DNA of 64,000 bases from NORP259 sp041398705 (GTDB taxonomy: Bacteria; Planctomycetota; UBA1135; GCA-002686595), in the NCBI GenBank assembly GCA_041398705.1, contig JAWKUI010000001.1:496001-560000 (forward strand), given 5' to 3'. The position numbers were made by a program, and so were the translations under genes. The notes beneath the pieces were generated by a model. It was given only the letters and a program-made list of their open reading frames with translations, was not told where the DNA came from and did no database searches. Shown here one piece after another: positions 16,969-26,175 of the stretch; position 1 is the first letter of the stretch; every line of letters starts with the position of its first letter.

Positions 16969-17443
16969 GCTCGGACTAGGGGACGGAGAAAGGCGTTTGC
17001 GGTGCCCAGCGAAAAACGCGGCTGGGGAACCGGTAGGGTGCGGGCGCACGGGCAAGTGGGTTGCCGGGGCGAGCCAATAGTGGATGCCAGGAGCGTACCG
17101 GAAATGCCGTTGGTGCGAAACAGAGGTCTCCTTCGGAGATCGGAGCCGTGCGGCCTGGTCGGAAACGCCTGCTGGCGACCTTTCGCTGGGAGTCAGGTGG
17201 GGCGCTGGCTTATGTCGGCCGACCCATGAACTCATACATGGAATCAACAATCCCATCCCGATCTCCGCCCGGCGAGCTTGCGGGGTCCACGGCGCTCGCG
17301 CCCCGGTTCGCATGCGTTTCCGTTGCCACTAGAGAATCCCGCTGGGTCTGCGCGTTGGGGCCTACCGAAACGTGATGAGATGCAAAAAAAACACCCGCCC
17401 GGCGGAACCGGACGGGTGTCGATTGACGGGGAGCCGATGCGGA
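16969..17443. other. 475-bp intergenic region
   Basis: No protein-like frame is present. The only defined element is the terminator of the downstream minus-strand gene at its right end. A short palindrome (GTCTCCTTCGGAGATC) is visible at 17126-17141, but no promoter can be assigned with confidence. Confidence 0.5.
17384..17419 (-). terminator. intrinsic terminator of the cystathionine beta-synthase gene
   Basis: On the minus strand a 12-pair stem (17391-17402 with 17408-17419) with a five-base loop is followed by a run of T residues at 17390-17384. It lies 25 bases after the stop at 17444. Confidence 0.92.
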
Positions 17444-18805
17444 TCAGGAACCGACCAGGTTGGTTAGGTGATCCACGAGGTCCATCTTGGTCAGGATGCC
17501 GGTCAGGTGGCCGTTGTCGTCGACGACCAGGCCCACGGAACCGCCTTCCAGCAGGGAGAGCAGTTTGCGCGCGGGCGCGCCGTGGTGGATCGTGTCGACG
17601 CGACGGAACATGACTTCGGCGATGGCGGTGCTCATCTGCGCGCGGCCCTCGACGATGGCGCCGAGCAGGTCGGATTCGGTGACGATGCCGACCAAGGCGC
17701 CTTCATCGACCACCGGGAGCTGGCTGATGCCGGCTTCTTTCATGCGCAGCACGGATTCAGAAACCGTGTCGGCGCCGGAGGCGGTGATCATTTCCTGACG
17801 GCCGACGCGGCGCAGGATGTCCCCGACGCTGTCGTCCTCCCAGCGCTCCTCGAAGAAGCTGTTCTCGCGCATCCAGCCCGGGTCGAGGAACTTGGTCATG
17901 TAGTTGCGCACCGAGTCCGGCAGGATCACGACGAAGCGCTTGCCGGGACCGACTTCCTTGGCGAGGCGGATGGCCGCAGCCATGGCCGAGCCGCAGGAGC
18001 CGCCGACCAGCAGACCTTCGCGCCGGATCAACTGACGCGCGGTGAGGAAGGACTCGCGGTCTTCGGTCTTGACCCAGCGATCCACCAGGTCGCGGTTGAG
18101 CACGTCGGGGATGAAGTCGTAGCCGATGCCTTCGACCTTGTACGAGCCGATCTCGCCCGGGCCGGCCAGGATCGAGCCGACGGGGTCCACACCGACGATC
18201 TCGACGTTCGGAGCGTCCTCCTTCAGGCGGCGCGCGATTCCGGACAGGGTGCCGCCGGTACCGGCCGTGGCCACGAAGTAGTCGAACTTGCCGCCGTCGG
18301 TCTGCGCCAGGATCTCGCCCGCGGTCTCCTCGTAGTGGACCTGCGGGTTGTCCATGTTGCCGTACTGATCGAGGATGTGCGCGTTGGGCAGGATGCGCTG
18401 CAGCTCGCGCGCCACGCCGATGTGGCTTTCCGGGGCGTCCCAAGCGGCTTCGGTGGGGGTGCGGATGATCTCCGCGCCGAGGGCCTCGAGCACGACTTGC
18501 TTCTCGTGGCTCATCTTCTCGGGCATCGTGATGATCATGCGGTAGCCCTTCACAGCCGCCGCCATGGCCATACCGATACCGGTGTTGCCACTGGTCGCTT
18601 CGATCAGGGTGTCCCCCGGCTTGATGCGGCCGGATTTCTCGGCCTCCTCGATCATGCGCTTGCCGATGCGGTCTTTGACCGAGCCACCGGGGTTCATGTA
18701 CTCACATTTGACGAGGAACTCGCAGCCGGTTTCCTTGCCCAGGCGCTGGAGCTGGACCAGGGGGGTGTTACCGATCGCTTCGAGGATGTTCTGTTTCCAC
18801 TTCAT
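17444..18805 (-). CDS. cbs: cystathionine beta-synthase type PLP enzyme with two CBS domains
   Basis: A 453-residue enzyme from the ATG at 18805. The first 320 residues are a fold type II PLP domain with Lys44 in NPGGSVKDR as the Schiff-base lysine and TSGNTGIG binding the phosphate. After a short linker follow two CBS domains (about 335-453; MITASGADTVSESV and MFRRVDTIHHGAPA), the regulatory pair found in true cystathionine beta-synthases. It should condense serine and homocysteine, or act as a cysteine synthase. The frame stays open upstream into a Rieske domain with no stop codon, so a 594-residue fusion is possible. A TATCAT hexamer 20 bases before this ATG argues for a separate internal start. 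Confidence 0.9.
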   Translation of the reverse strand: MKWKQNILEAIGNTPLVQLQRLGKETGCEFLVKCEYMNPGGSVKDRIGKRMIEEAEKSGRIKPGDTLIEATSGNTGIGMAMAAAVKGYRMIITMPEKMSHEKQVVLEALGAEIIRTPTEAAWDAPESHIGVARELQRILPNAHILDQYGNMDNPQVHYEETAGEILAQTDGGKFDYFVATAGTGGTLSGIARRLKEDAPNVEIVGVDPVGSILAGPGEIGSYKVEGIGYDFIPDVLNRDLVDRWVKTEDRESFLTARQLIRREGLLVGGSCGSAMAAAIRLAKEVGPGKRFVVILPDSVRNYMTKFLDPGWMRENSFFEERWEDDSVGDILRRVGRQEMITASGADTVSESVLRMKEAGISQLPVVDEGALVGIVTESDLLGAIVEGRAQMSTAIAEVMFRRVDTIHHGAPARKLLSLLEGGSVGLVVDDNGHLTGILTKMDLVDHLTNLVGS

Positions 18806-19228
18806 GGCATGTTCAGGGGGCGAGCATGATATCCCCGCAGCCGGGGCGACCCCACCGGGGCCCGGGAACTTCTGAGAGCCGGGCGGACCGATCGCGAGGG
18901 TGCCGTGCGGGGTCAATTGCACCGAAAAGGTGCGGATTTGGGTGCCTTGCCCCTCCCCACGCAGGGAGGACAGGCATTGACCCGTGCGCAAATGGTAGGT
19001 CCATCCGTGCCAAGGGCACGTGACGGTTTCGCCATGCACGCTGCCCTCCCAGAGTGGGCCGAGCAAGTGAGGACAAAAGGCGTCGGCGCCCAACCACCCC
19101 GCCTGGCCCGGATACAGGCCAATCGGGCCCCAAGGGGTCTCCACGTGACGGCTGCGTCCAGGGGCCAGGTCCGAAGGGCGCAAACCCGTGTCGAACGGCA
19201 CGGTCTGGGGATCCGGCGCGGCGGGCAT
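18806..19228 (-). CDS. Rieske [2Fe-2S] domain in frame with the cystathionine beta-synthase gene
   Basis: From an ATG at 19228 the frame encodes about 141 residues with a Rieske iron-sulfur site, CPHLLGPL followed 17 residues later by CPWHGW, that is the two Cys and two His ligands in the CxH and CxxH spacing of Rieske ferredoxins. The sequence then continues without a stop into the cystathionine beta-synthase at 18805 through a short Gly/Pro-rich linker (SQKFPGPGGVAPAAG). Read literally it is the N-terminal domain of a 594-residue fusion. TATGCT lies 6 bases before this ATG, which would give a leaderless transcript. A real fusion, a lost stop codon or two overlapping products cannot be separated from sequence alone. 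Confidence 0.7.
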
Positions 19229-19613
19229 GGGGCCAGCATAGCAGCAGGCGCCCCCGGTGCAGACGGTGGCGCACCGCCCCAGCGACCGCAGATCCCTTTC
19301 GATTCGGTTCAGACAGGTGCGGACGGGCCGGGAGTCCGGATTTTCCAAACAGCGGCCCCGGTGCGCGGGTTCCGGGGTGCACCAGGGAAAGTCCAGGGCC
19401 CGCGCCAAGTCCGACTGGCGGCGAGCCCATTCGCCTGCCTGTGCTGGTTTCCCAGCCACACCCCCTGCGCACCATCGGAACACCAGCGCCCCTTCCGCCC
19501 GGGTTCCCTCGGCGCCTTGCTGCTCAGCAGCGGGTTCGGCCCCTCCAATGGGGTAGGATTGGCCAGCGAGTCTGGCCCAGCTCCCGGTGCCGCTCGAAAG
19601 CGGCTGCCCCGAT
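19229..19613. other. 385-bp divergent intergenic region
   Basis: Upstream region shared by the Rieske/cystathionine beta-synthase unit on the minus strand and the MBOAT gene on the plus strand. TATGCT (minus strand, 19240-19235) and TAGGAT (plus strand, near 19554) are -10-like. The minus frame stays open here with several Cys residues but has no recognisable domain, so it is treated as non-coding. Confidence 0.5.
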
Positions 19614-21038
19614 ATGAGCTTCGACAGCGTCCCCTTCTGGTTGTTCTTCGCCATTGCCTGGGGCATTTGGCGTTGGGCGCCATTCGGGATCGCCAAGAGC
19701 ACCCTCGCCTTCCTGAGCCTCGCGTTCTACGCGTGGTGGCGACTGGACTACGTGCCGCTGATCCTGTTCTCCGCCGCCGTGGACTACTTCGTCGGCGGCC
19801 GGCTGACCCGCACCGAGGCCCCCACCACCCGGCGACTGCTTCTACTCACCAGCCTGGTGGTCAACCTGGGCTTGCTGGCGTTCTTCAAGTACACGCCGCT
19901 GGTGGTTCGCACCCTGGCGCCCTGGCTCGTGGGCGCAGGGGCTTTCCCCGAGGCCCCGAACCTGTCGCACTGGGTCGTTCCGGTCGGCATTTCGTTCTAC
20001 ACCTTCCAGACCCTCTCTTACACGATCGACCTGTACCGCCGGCAGATCCCGCCCGCACCGAGTTTCCGGGACTTCCTGCTCTACGTGTCGTTCTTCCCGC
20101 AGCTCGTGGCTGGCCCCATCGTGCGCGCCAGCGAACTGCTGCCCCAGTTCCGCAAGCGCCGCCGCCTGGCCCCCGAACACATCCAGCAGGGCGTATACCA
20201 AGTCGTCACGGGGCTCTGCCTGAAGATGGTGGTGGCAGACGGAGTCGCCACGCCGGTCAACATGCTGTTCGACAAGGCGGGCGAAGCCGCGCGCGCCAGC
20301 GTCGCGCAGACCTGGATCGGCGTGAGCTGCTTCTCGGTCCAGATCTATGCCGACTTCGCGGGCTATTCGCGCATCGCCATCGGCCTCGCGCTGCTCATGG
20401 GCCTGCGTTTCCCGCGCAACTTCCACTACCCGTACATCAGCCAGAGCCTGTCGGAGTTCTGGACCCGCTGGCACATCACCCTGTCCCAGTGGCTGCGGGA
20501 CTACCTCTACATTCCGCTCGGCGGCAACCGCTTCGGAAGCCTGCTCACCTACCGCAACCTGATGATCACGATGCTGCTCGGCGGCCTGTGGCACGGGGCG
20601 GCGTGGACCTTCGTCGCCTGGGGTCTGTGGCACGGGGTGGGCCTGGCGATCGAGCGCATGCTCGGCTGGAACCGCACGCGCCACGATCGTCCGGGCGCGG
20701 CAGACCTGGCCGTACGCATCGTGCGCATCGTGGCCATCTGGTGTTTTGTCAGCAGCGGCTGGGTCTTCTTCCGTGCGCACGATTTCGGAACCGCGTGGCA
20801 GATCCTGAAAACCATGTGGCTAGCGCCCTGGACCCAAGGCCTCGGCGCTTGGGTCGATTGGCGCTTCCTGGTGCTGCTACCGCTCGCCTTCCTGCCCCAT
20901 GCCTTCCAGTTGGCGCAGGAGTGGTACGGTGTGCGTCGCACCCGGGCCGGTTCCACGGCCATCGTCGTGGTCAGCCTGCTGTTGCTGACGGTCATCAACC
21001 GCATCCTCAACCAGGCCTTCATCTACTTCCAGTTCTAG
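19614..21038 (+). CDS. MBOAT family O-acyltransferase (AlgI-like)
   Basis: A 474-residue polytopic membrane protein that moves acyl groups, typically acetyl, from the cytoplasm to a polysaccharide. Features include PVGISFYTFQTLSYTIDLYRR, SFFPQLVAGPI, FPRNFHYPYIS, SEFWTRWHITLS and the catalytic histidine in LGGLWHGAAW, all characteristic of the AlgI/DltB/PatA branch. The ATG at 19614 is preferred over the start 27 bases upstream because the shorter form begins at the first membrane segment. The next gene, four bases on, is the SGNH-type partner such systems use. Confidence 0.95.
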   Translation: MSFDSVPFWLFFAIAWGIWRWAPFGIAKSTLAFLSLAFYAWWRLDYVPLILFSAAVDYFVGGRLTRTEAPTTRRLLLLTSLVVNLGLLAFFKYTPLVVRTLAPWLVGAGAFPEAPNLSHWVVPVGISFYTFQTLSYTIDLYRRQIPPAPSFRDFLLYVSFFPQLVAGPIVRASELLPQFRKRRRLAPEHIQQGVYQVVTGLCLKMVVADGVATPVNMLFDKAGEAARASVAQTWIGVSCFSVQIYADFAGYSRIAIGLALLMGLRFPRNFHYPYISQSLSEFWTRWHITLSQWLRDYLYIPLGGNRFGSLLTYRNLMITMLLGGLWHGAAWTFVAWGLWHGVGLAIERMLGWNRTRHDRPGAADLAVRIVRIVAIWCFVSSGWVFFRAHDFGTAWQILKTMWLAPWTQGLGAWVDWRFLVLLPLAFLPHAFQLAQEWYGVRRTRAGSTAIVVVSLLLLTVINRILNQAFIYFQF

Positions 21039-21042
21039 TCCC

Positions 21043-21960
21043 ATGCACACCCGCGCTCCCATCGCCACCTGGAGGAACACCTGGCTCACCGGCCTGGTGG
21101 TGCTCGCGGCGTATGGAGTCGGCATCCTCGCGTGGCGCACACTGGCGGTTCCGCGCTTCGATGGCCTGCGGCTGGGAGAGCCTGAACTCGTGCGACCCGA
21201 TCCCGTTTGGCGTCTCGGGCAGCACGGCGTGGCCTTCCGCTATGGGGCCCCCGCCGCAAACGCCTTGGCCATCGTCGGCGACAGCCGCGTGCAGCGGGGC
21301 ATCCAATTGCGCGAGTTCCGCGCTGCGGGCCTGGGCCCGGTCTACGCGCTGACCCGCCCGGCCGCGTTGACCCTCGAACTGCTCACCCTGGTCGACGAGC
21401 AGCCCCCGGCACGACTGGTGGTCTGCCTGTCGCCCCTCGGACTGCTCAACGATCAAGCCCAGCCCCTCGAGGGACCGCCCGACACCCGCAGCCTGCCCCG
21501 CCGCATCGATTCGTGGACATCCGACGAGGCCGACATGCTCCGGCGCCGCATCGCCGAACCGATGTTGCCCCCAGTCTGGCGCTACGGATGGTTCGGCGGA
21601 TTTGGACAGGAGAAGTTCTTCCAAGCCTTCCGCGATTCCCTGCGGCCGGATACCCGCGAAGGCCGACTGGGCAAACTCGACGAGTTGCGCCAGTTCCTCG
21701 CGGCGCTCAAGGCCAAGGGATGGCACATCACCTGCGTGCGCATCCCGACCTACGCCCCGATGCGGGCGATCGAAGATGAGGCGTTCGACCCCGCGCTCTT
21801 CACGCAAATGTGTGCAGAGGTCGGCGTGCCCTTCTTCGACTATGGCAGCGCGCCCGAGTACACCACCAGCGACGGCAGCCACCTCGGAGTCGCAGGAGCC
21901 AAGGCCTTCTCTGCGGACCTGGCACAGAAGCTCGCCAGGATAGAATCCATGCGCCCTTGA
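21043..21960 (+). CDS. SGNH-like acyl-transfer partner protein
   Basis: A 305-residue protein with one N-terminal membrane anchor (WLTGLVVLAAYGVGILAW). The remainder has two motifs of the SGNH hydrolase fold: GDSR at about residue 80, supplying the nucleophilic serine, and SDGSHLGVAGAKAFS near the C-terminus, supplying Asp and His. It sits four bases behind the MBOAT gene, the same order as AlgI/AlgJ, PatA/PatB and DltB/DltD pairs. It therefore probably completes O-acetylation of an exported glycan at the outer face of the membrane, possibly a ManNAcA-containing polymer given the nearby wecB-wecC. Confidence 0.8.
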   Translation: MHTRAPIATWRNTWLTGLVVLAAYGVGILAWRTLAVPRFDGLRLGEPELVRPDPVWRLGQHGVAFRYGAPAANALAIVGDSRVQRGIQLREFRAAGLGPVYALTRPAALTLELLTLVDEQPPARLVVCLSPLGLLNDQAQPLEGPPDTRSLPRRIDSWTSDEADMLRRRIAEPMLPPVWRYGWFGGFGQEKFFQAFRDSLRPDTREGRLGKLDELRQFLAALKAKGWHITCVRIPTYAPMRAIEDEAFDPALFTQMCAEVGVPFFDYGSAPEYTTSDGSHLGVAGAKAFSADLAQKLARIESMRP

Positions 21961-22453
21961 CGGTGGGTCCCGGGCCGAATGGGTCGCACCACGGGCTGTG
22001 GCGCCTGGACTTTCGTGCCGCCCCGGAACCCGGTTCGAGTGGACCCGAAAAATCCCGCGGACCCCAACTGCTGTTGGACGGGGAACCAGCCCGTCGACCG
22101 CCAGCGCGCGTGAGCGATGGCGACCCCAGGGACCGCACTCCGGGCAGGAATGACGATGCGGACGCCGCCCTGTCAATCGGGGGAGGTGCGCGCGATTCGC
22201 ACTGGAGGTCGGATCTCGGAACTCCCGTGGGAACTCGGGTCGAGGGCGAGCAGGCCGCCGCGGCGGGCACTAGGATTGCCACCGGAAGGGGATGGGCCGC
22301 CGGCCTGTGGAGGGGGGACGCAGCGGGGGGGATCAATCCCTGAGCCGCCGCCTGCGTATGCTCAGCAATGCGCAAGCCACTTTCCCGGCGCGGGGCCATA
22401 CATCTCCAACGGAAGACCACGGGGATGACGACCCCGTGGATGGAGAAACCGAG
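21961..22453. other. 493-bp intergenic region before rnhC
   Basis: No protein-like frame or repeat. TAGGAT at about 22271 and TATGCT at about 22358 resemble -10 elements; the second would give a 5' leader of about 90 bases ending in the GGAG ribosome-binding site of rnhC. Confidence 0.4.
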
Positions 22454-23365
22454 ATGGCACAGGAAACATTGGTGGTGCAAGTGGCACCCGCCAAGCAGCG
22501 CGAGCTGCGCGCGAAGCTGAACGAGGGGACCTTTGATTGGCGGCGCGTTCCGCATGCGACCTTTTCCGTCAAAGGGGAAGGGATCGTTGCGACCCTCTAC
22601 CAGTCGGGCAAACTCGTGGTCCAGGGGGCCGACCCCCAGGCGTTCCTGGCGCGTTACGTGGGCGGCGCCGTTCCGGGTCCGGCACGCAAGAAGACCACCA
22701 CCAAGATCGACCCCGCCACCGACACCGTGGCCCGGGTGGACGTGGTGACGGTCGGTTCGGATGAAGCGGGTAAGGGGGACTACTTCGGGCCCTTGGTGGT
22801 GGCAGCCGTGCGGCTGGAGCCGGAGTTTGCATCCAAGATGGACGAGGGCGGCGTGATGGACTCCAAGCGGCTCACCGACAGCCGCGCCCTGGAGCTCGGC
22901 GTCGCGCTGAGGTCGCTCGTGCCGTTCTGCGTCGTGCGCGTCGATCCCGCGGAGTACAACAAGCGCTACCCCACCTATCCGGGCCTGAACACCTTCCTGG
23001 CCGACCTGCACGCCGAAGCCATCCGCGGCGTGGTGCAGCCCGGCGATCGCGTGCTGGTGGATCGGTTCGCGGCCGAGGTCGTCATGAAACGTGCCCTGCG
23101 GGGACTCGACATCCGGCTCGAGCAGGCCACCAAAGCCGAACGCAACCCGGCTGTGGCCGCCGCATCCGTCTTGGCGCGGCAAGAATTCCTTCTGGGCCTG
23201 GCCGAACTGAGCGAGCGCTTCGGCGTGGACCTGCACAAGGGCGCGGGCCGCCCCACGGACGACAGCGGCGTGCGGTTTGTGCGCGAGCACGGCATGCAGG
23301 CCCTGAACGAGGTCGCCAAGCTGCACTTCAAGAACACGGAGAAGGTGCGTGCCCGCGTGGGCTGA
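22454..23365 (+). CDS. rnhC: ribonuclease HIII
   Basis: A 303-residue endonuclease that cuts RNA in RNA-DNA hybrids. Residues 1 to about 85 form the TBP-like substrate-binding domain peculiar to type HIII enzymes (VVQVAPAKQRELRAKL). The catalytic domain starts with GSDEAGKGDYFGPLVVAAV, where Asp103 and Glu104 are acidic metal ligands, followed by MDSKRLTD and LVDRFAAE. The start at 22454 is supported by GGAG eight bases upstream; frames further upstream are not homologous. The last 17 bases overlap dapF, so the two are co-translated. Confidence 0.93.
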   Translation: MAQETLVVQVAPAKQRELRAKLNEGTFDWRRVPHATFSVKGEGIVATLYQSGKLVVQGADPQAFLARYVGGAVPGPARKKTTTKIDPATDTVARVDVVTVGSDEAGKGDYFGPLVVAAVRLEPEFASKMDEGGVMDSKRLTDSRALELGVALRSLVPFCVVRVDPAEYNKRYPTYPGLNTFLADLHAEAIRGVVQPGDRVLVDRFAAEVVMKRALRGLDIRLEQATKAERNPAVAAASVLARQEFLLGLAELSERFGVDLHKGAGRPTDDSGVRFVREHGMQALNEVAKLHFKNTEKVRARVG

Positions 23366-24164
23366 GCGACTCGCCGTCTGGGCTCCCCGGCCGGTGGACG
23401 GTTCGGGCAACCGCTTTGTGTTGCTCGACGGCGCCTCCCTGGGCCTGGAGCTGCCCCAAGACGCGGCCGCCGTGGCCTGCGAACTGTGCGGGAACGGAGA
23501 CTCCCTGCCCTTCGATGGCGTGATCTTCCTCCTGCGCGAGGCTGGCGGAGGCTTGCGCATGGTGATCTTCAACGCCGACGGGTCGCGGCCCGAAGCCTGC
23601 GGCAACGCCCTGCGCGCCCTGGTTGGATACGCCCTCGGGGTCGGTGGTCTTGCGGATGCCAGCGCCGTGCTCGAGGTGCAGACCGATGCGGGTCCCCGCT
23701 TCGGTTGGCGACTGGACGAGGGCACCGTTCGGGTGACCATGGGGCCTCCGCTGCTACTCTGCCGGGCGAAACGCGTGCAGACGCGCCGCGGCACTTTGGA
23801 GGGCGACTGGGTTTCGATGGGCAACCCCCACTTCGTCGTTCGCGCCGCCGCCGCAGAGGGGTTCGAAGAGCTGGCACCGGAGCTCGCGGTGCATTCCGAC
23901 TTCCCGGACGGCTGCAACGTGCACTTCGCCTGGCGTGAGGCGGACCGCATCCGCGTGCGGGTCTGGGAGCGGGGCGTGGGCGAGACCCAGGCCTGCGGCA
24001 GTGGTGCGTGTGCGGTGGCGTACTCCATGGCGGCGCAGCAGTTGGAAACGGGGACGGTGCAGATCGAAATGCCGGGTGGGTCCCTGCGGATCGGCAGCCA
24101 CGGAGGGCAACTGACCTTGGAGGGACCCGTGCGGATTGGAGAAACCATGCTTGCCACACACTGA
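23349..24164 (+). CDS. dapF: diaminopimelate epimerase
   Basis: A 271-residue, cofactor-free epimerase that converts LL- to meso-diaminopimelate for lysine and peptidoglycan. The two catalytic cysteines are Cys84 in NADGSRPEACGNALR and Cys216 in GETQACGSGAC, the paired acid and base of the family. MGNPHFV and an N-terminal GSGNRFVLLD are also present. It starts with GTG at 23349, inside the 3' end of rnhC. Presence of dapF fits a planctomycete with a peptidoglycan wall. Confidence 0.94.
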   Translation: MPAWAERLAVWAPRPVDGSGNRFVLLDGASLGLELPQDAAAVACELCGNGDSLPFDGVIFLLREAGGGLRMVIFNADGSRPEACGNALRALVGYALGVGGLADASAVLEVQTDAGPRFGWRLDEGTVRVTMGPPLLLCRAKRVQTRRGTLEGDWVSMGNPHFVVRAAAAEGFEELAPELAVHSDFPDGCNVHFAWREADRIRVRVWERGVGETQACGSGACAVAYSMAAQQLETGTVQIEMPGGSLRIGSHGGQLTLEGPVRIGETMLATH

Positions 24165-24326
24165 GGTCCGCCCCGGCAAAGACGAAGACCGTCCCGATCG
24201 ACCTTCGGTTGCACTTCTGATCCGGAAATCCCTCCAGAAATCTCGGCCTGCCACCGCTTCCCATTCCGCAGGCGGTCGAGCGCTGGATTCCGATCTTCGG
24301 ACAACGCGACAAAGCCGCAGCCTGGC

Positions 24327-24332
24327 TAGAAT
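24327..24332 (+). promoter_or_regulatory. -10 hexamer of the M48 protease gene
   Basis: TAGAAT, 11 bases before the ATG at 24344. A transcription start about seven bases downstream of the hexamer would leave a leader of only a few bases. There is no clear -35 element. Confidence 0.5.
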
Positions 24333-24343
24333 CCACCTCCGCC

Positions 24344-26002
24344 ATGCGTTTCCTGCCCCACGTCGTGCTTGCCCTGGTCATCCAGTCCGCCGGGCAGTGG
24401 ATGCAGACGGGCGAACACCTGCCCGCGCGCTGGGCGCCGCTGCTGGCACTGCTGCCCTACGGGCTGATGGCCCTGGCCCGCCGCGTCGGTGTGGCCGGGC
24501 AGTTCATCCTGGCGACCTGGTTGCGCCGCGTGGCCGAGTTGTCCGGCGTGTTGGCTTACGCCATCTGCGTCTTCGCCATGGGCTGGGTTGACGTCGTCCG
24601 CCGCAAGACCGGCCAACCCCTCGAATTCGAGGCCTGGCCGGAGTGGGGTTTGTTCCTGACCTTCGCTCCTTTCCTGGTCTACCAGCTCGCCGCCGTGCAC
24701 GCCGAGAGCATCGCCCTGCGCGGCATCGGCGCCCGCATGTGGAGCACGATGCGCTTCCAGGTGCGCATGTTGGCGGCCACGTTGGCCCCCTTTGCCCTGT
24801 ACCTCGCCATCTCGGTCCTGTTCGCCCGCAGCGAGACCCTGCGCGTGCACATCGAGTCCGTGCGGCTGATCGAAGGCCTCTATTTTGGTTTCCTGCTGGT
24901 GCTGTTTTCCGGGCTGATGCCGGCGTTGCTCAGCAGCACCTGGGAAACCGACCCCCTGCCCCCGGGGCAAGCGCGGGATATCTTCCACGAGCTCTCCCAG
25001 CGCGCGGAGTTCCAGTCCCGCGAGGTGCTGCTCTGGAACACCGGCGACACGATGCCCAACGCCGCGATCGTCGGGGTTTCGCCCCGCTCGCGCGTGGTGC
25101 TGCTCAGCGATTCGCTGCTCGCGATGCTCGGACCGCGCGAACTCGCGTGTGTCTACGCGCACGAGATCGGGCACTCGAAGCGCCACCATGTGTGGATCTT
25201 CATCGGCTGGACCGCGACGTTTTTGCTGACCGGCATGTTGGTGTCCGAATGGCTGGCGCCGCACTCGGAAATGGCGGCGGTAACGGTGGTCGGGGCGGCG
25301 ATGTTCGCCTGGTACCTTTGTTTCGGCTGGCTCTCGCGGCGGTTGGAGCTGGAGGCGGACCTCTACAGCATGCAGTTGACCGGCGACCCCGACGCCCTGA
25401 TCCAAGCCCTGGATCGGGTCGGCGGGAGCAATCGCGAACGAGGCGGCTGGCGCCACTTCTCCACATCGCGCCGGGTGCGTTTCTTGCACCGCTGTGCGTT
25501 CGACGAGGTCTTCCGCCTGCGTTTCCTGCAGCGCATCCGGTTGCTGGGGCGGCTCGGCATCGTGCTTGGGTTCGTGGCCCTCTTGGGATATGGGGCCTGG
25601 ACCGTGCGCGAGTTCGGCCAGGATCGGTTGCGTGCCCGGTTGAGCCTGGGGTCCTATTCCAGCGAGTGGGCGAACGGCTCGGCGGTCGACAAAGATTGGG
25701 CGGACCTGCTGCCCGTAGCGGCCGGGCTTGCGAACGAAGACGGCTCGCGCGTGCCGAGCGAGCGGGTTGCTTCCGCCCTGCAGGACGCGCTGCTGGCGGG
25801 GCAAGGCGAATCCTCGCAGCACCTCGCGCGCCTGCTCGCCCTGCGTGGGGACCGGGGCGCGGCTTTGCTCGTCCGGTGGATGCACGTGCACGATTGGCCG
25901 CCTGCGCCGGGCGAAGACCTGGCGGACTGGCCCCACCCCTGGCGTGACTATGCCTTGTCGGGTTTTGGGCTCGATGAGGACGTCGAGTCACCCGGCGAGT
26001 GA
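24344..26002 (+). CDS. M48 family membrane metalloprotease
   Basis: A 552-residue integral membrane zinc protease of the Ste24/HtpX group. The zinc site is HEIGH (His273, Glu274, His277), with the third ligand Glu337 in LELEAD. Several hydrophobic segments precede the catalytic domain and two more follow it, so the active site faces the cytoplasm or the membrane interior. A C-terminal region of about 120 residues follows the last membrane segment and is not recognised. The family clears damaged membrane proteins or trims exported peptides. TAGAAT upstream and a palindrome after the stop frame it as a single-gene unit. Confidence 0.9.
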   Translation: MRFLPHVVLALVIQSAGQWMQTGEHLPARWAPLLALLPYGLMALARRVGVAGQFILATWLRRVAELSGVLAYAICVFAMGWVDVVRRKTGQPLEFEAWPEWGLFLTFAPFLVYQLAAVHAESIALRGIGARMWSTMRFQVRMLAATLAPFALYLAISVLFARSETLRVHIESVRLIEGLYFGFLLVLFSGLMPALLSSTWETDPLPPGQARDIFHELSQRAEFQSREVLLWNTGDTMPNAAIVGVSPRSRVVLLSDSLLAMLGPRELACVYAHEIGHSKRHHVWIFIGWTATFLLTGMLVSEWLAPHSEMAAVTVVGAAMFAWYLCFGWLSRRLELEADLYSMQLTGDPDALIQALDRVGGSNRERGGWRHFSTSRRVRFLHRCAFDEVFRLRFLQRIRLLGRLGIVLGFVALLGYGAWTVREFGQDRLRARLSLGSYSSEWANGSAVDKDWADLLPVAAGLANEDGSRVPSERVASALQDALLAGQGESSQHLARLLALRGDRGAALLVRWMHVHDWPPAPGEDLADWPHPWRDYALSGFGLDEDVESPGE

Positions 26003-26146
26003 CCGGTGATGCGGGAAGCGCCTTCCCTGCCTGATTCAGGTCGGGACAGGGCGTAGCGAAAATCGTTCCGGCACCCGACCGGAAAGCGTTTCCCGATCCG
26101 GTGGAAAAATGCCGCCGAAGGGGCCCTGAAGGGGGTTCAGGCCGCA

Positions 26147-26162
26147 TGGCACGCCCGTTGCT
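26147..26162 (+). promoter_or_regulatory. sigma-54 promoter of the flagellar operon
   Basis: TGGCACGCCCGTTGCT matches the sigma-54 consensus TGGCACG-N4-TTGCW at every defined position, with GG at -24 and GC at -12. The start of transcription is predicted at about 26173, only three bases before the flgF ATG at 26176. A sigma-54 activator would be needed. Confidence 0.85.
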
Positions 26163-26175
26163 TGAAGGGGCGTGT

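Noticed and set aside
19229..19702. N-terminal extension of the Rieske/cystathionine beta-synthase frame
   Set aside because: Open but without recognisable domain; TATGCT and ATG at 19228 give a better start.
18905..21352. 815-residue plus-strand frame
   Set aside because: It overlaps the MBOAT gene in another frame; its Pro/Arg-rich sequence is typical of GC-rich shadows.
21800..24304. 834-residue minus-strand frame
   Set aside because: Antisense to rnhC and dapF, both with intact catalytic residues.
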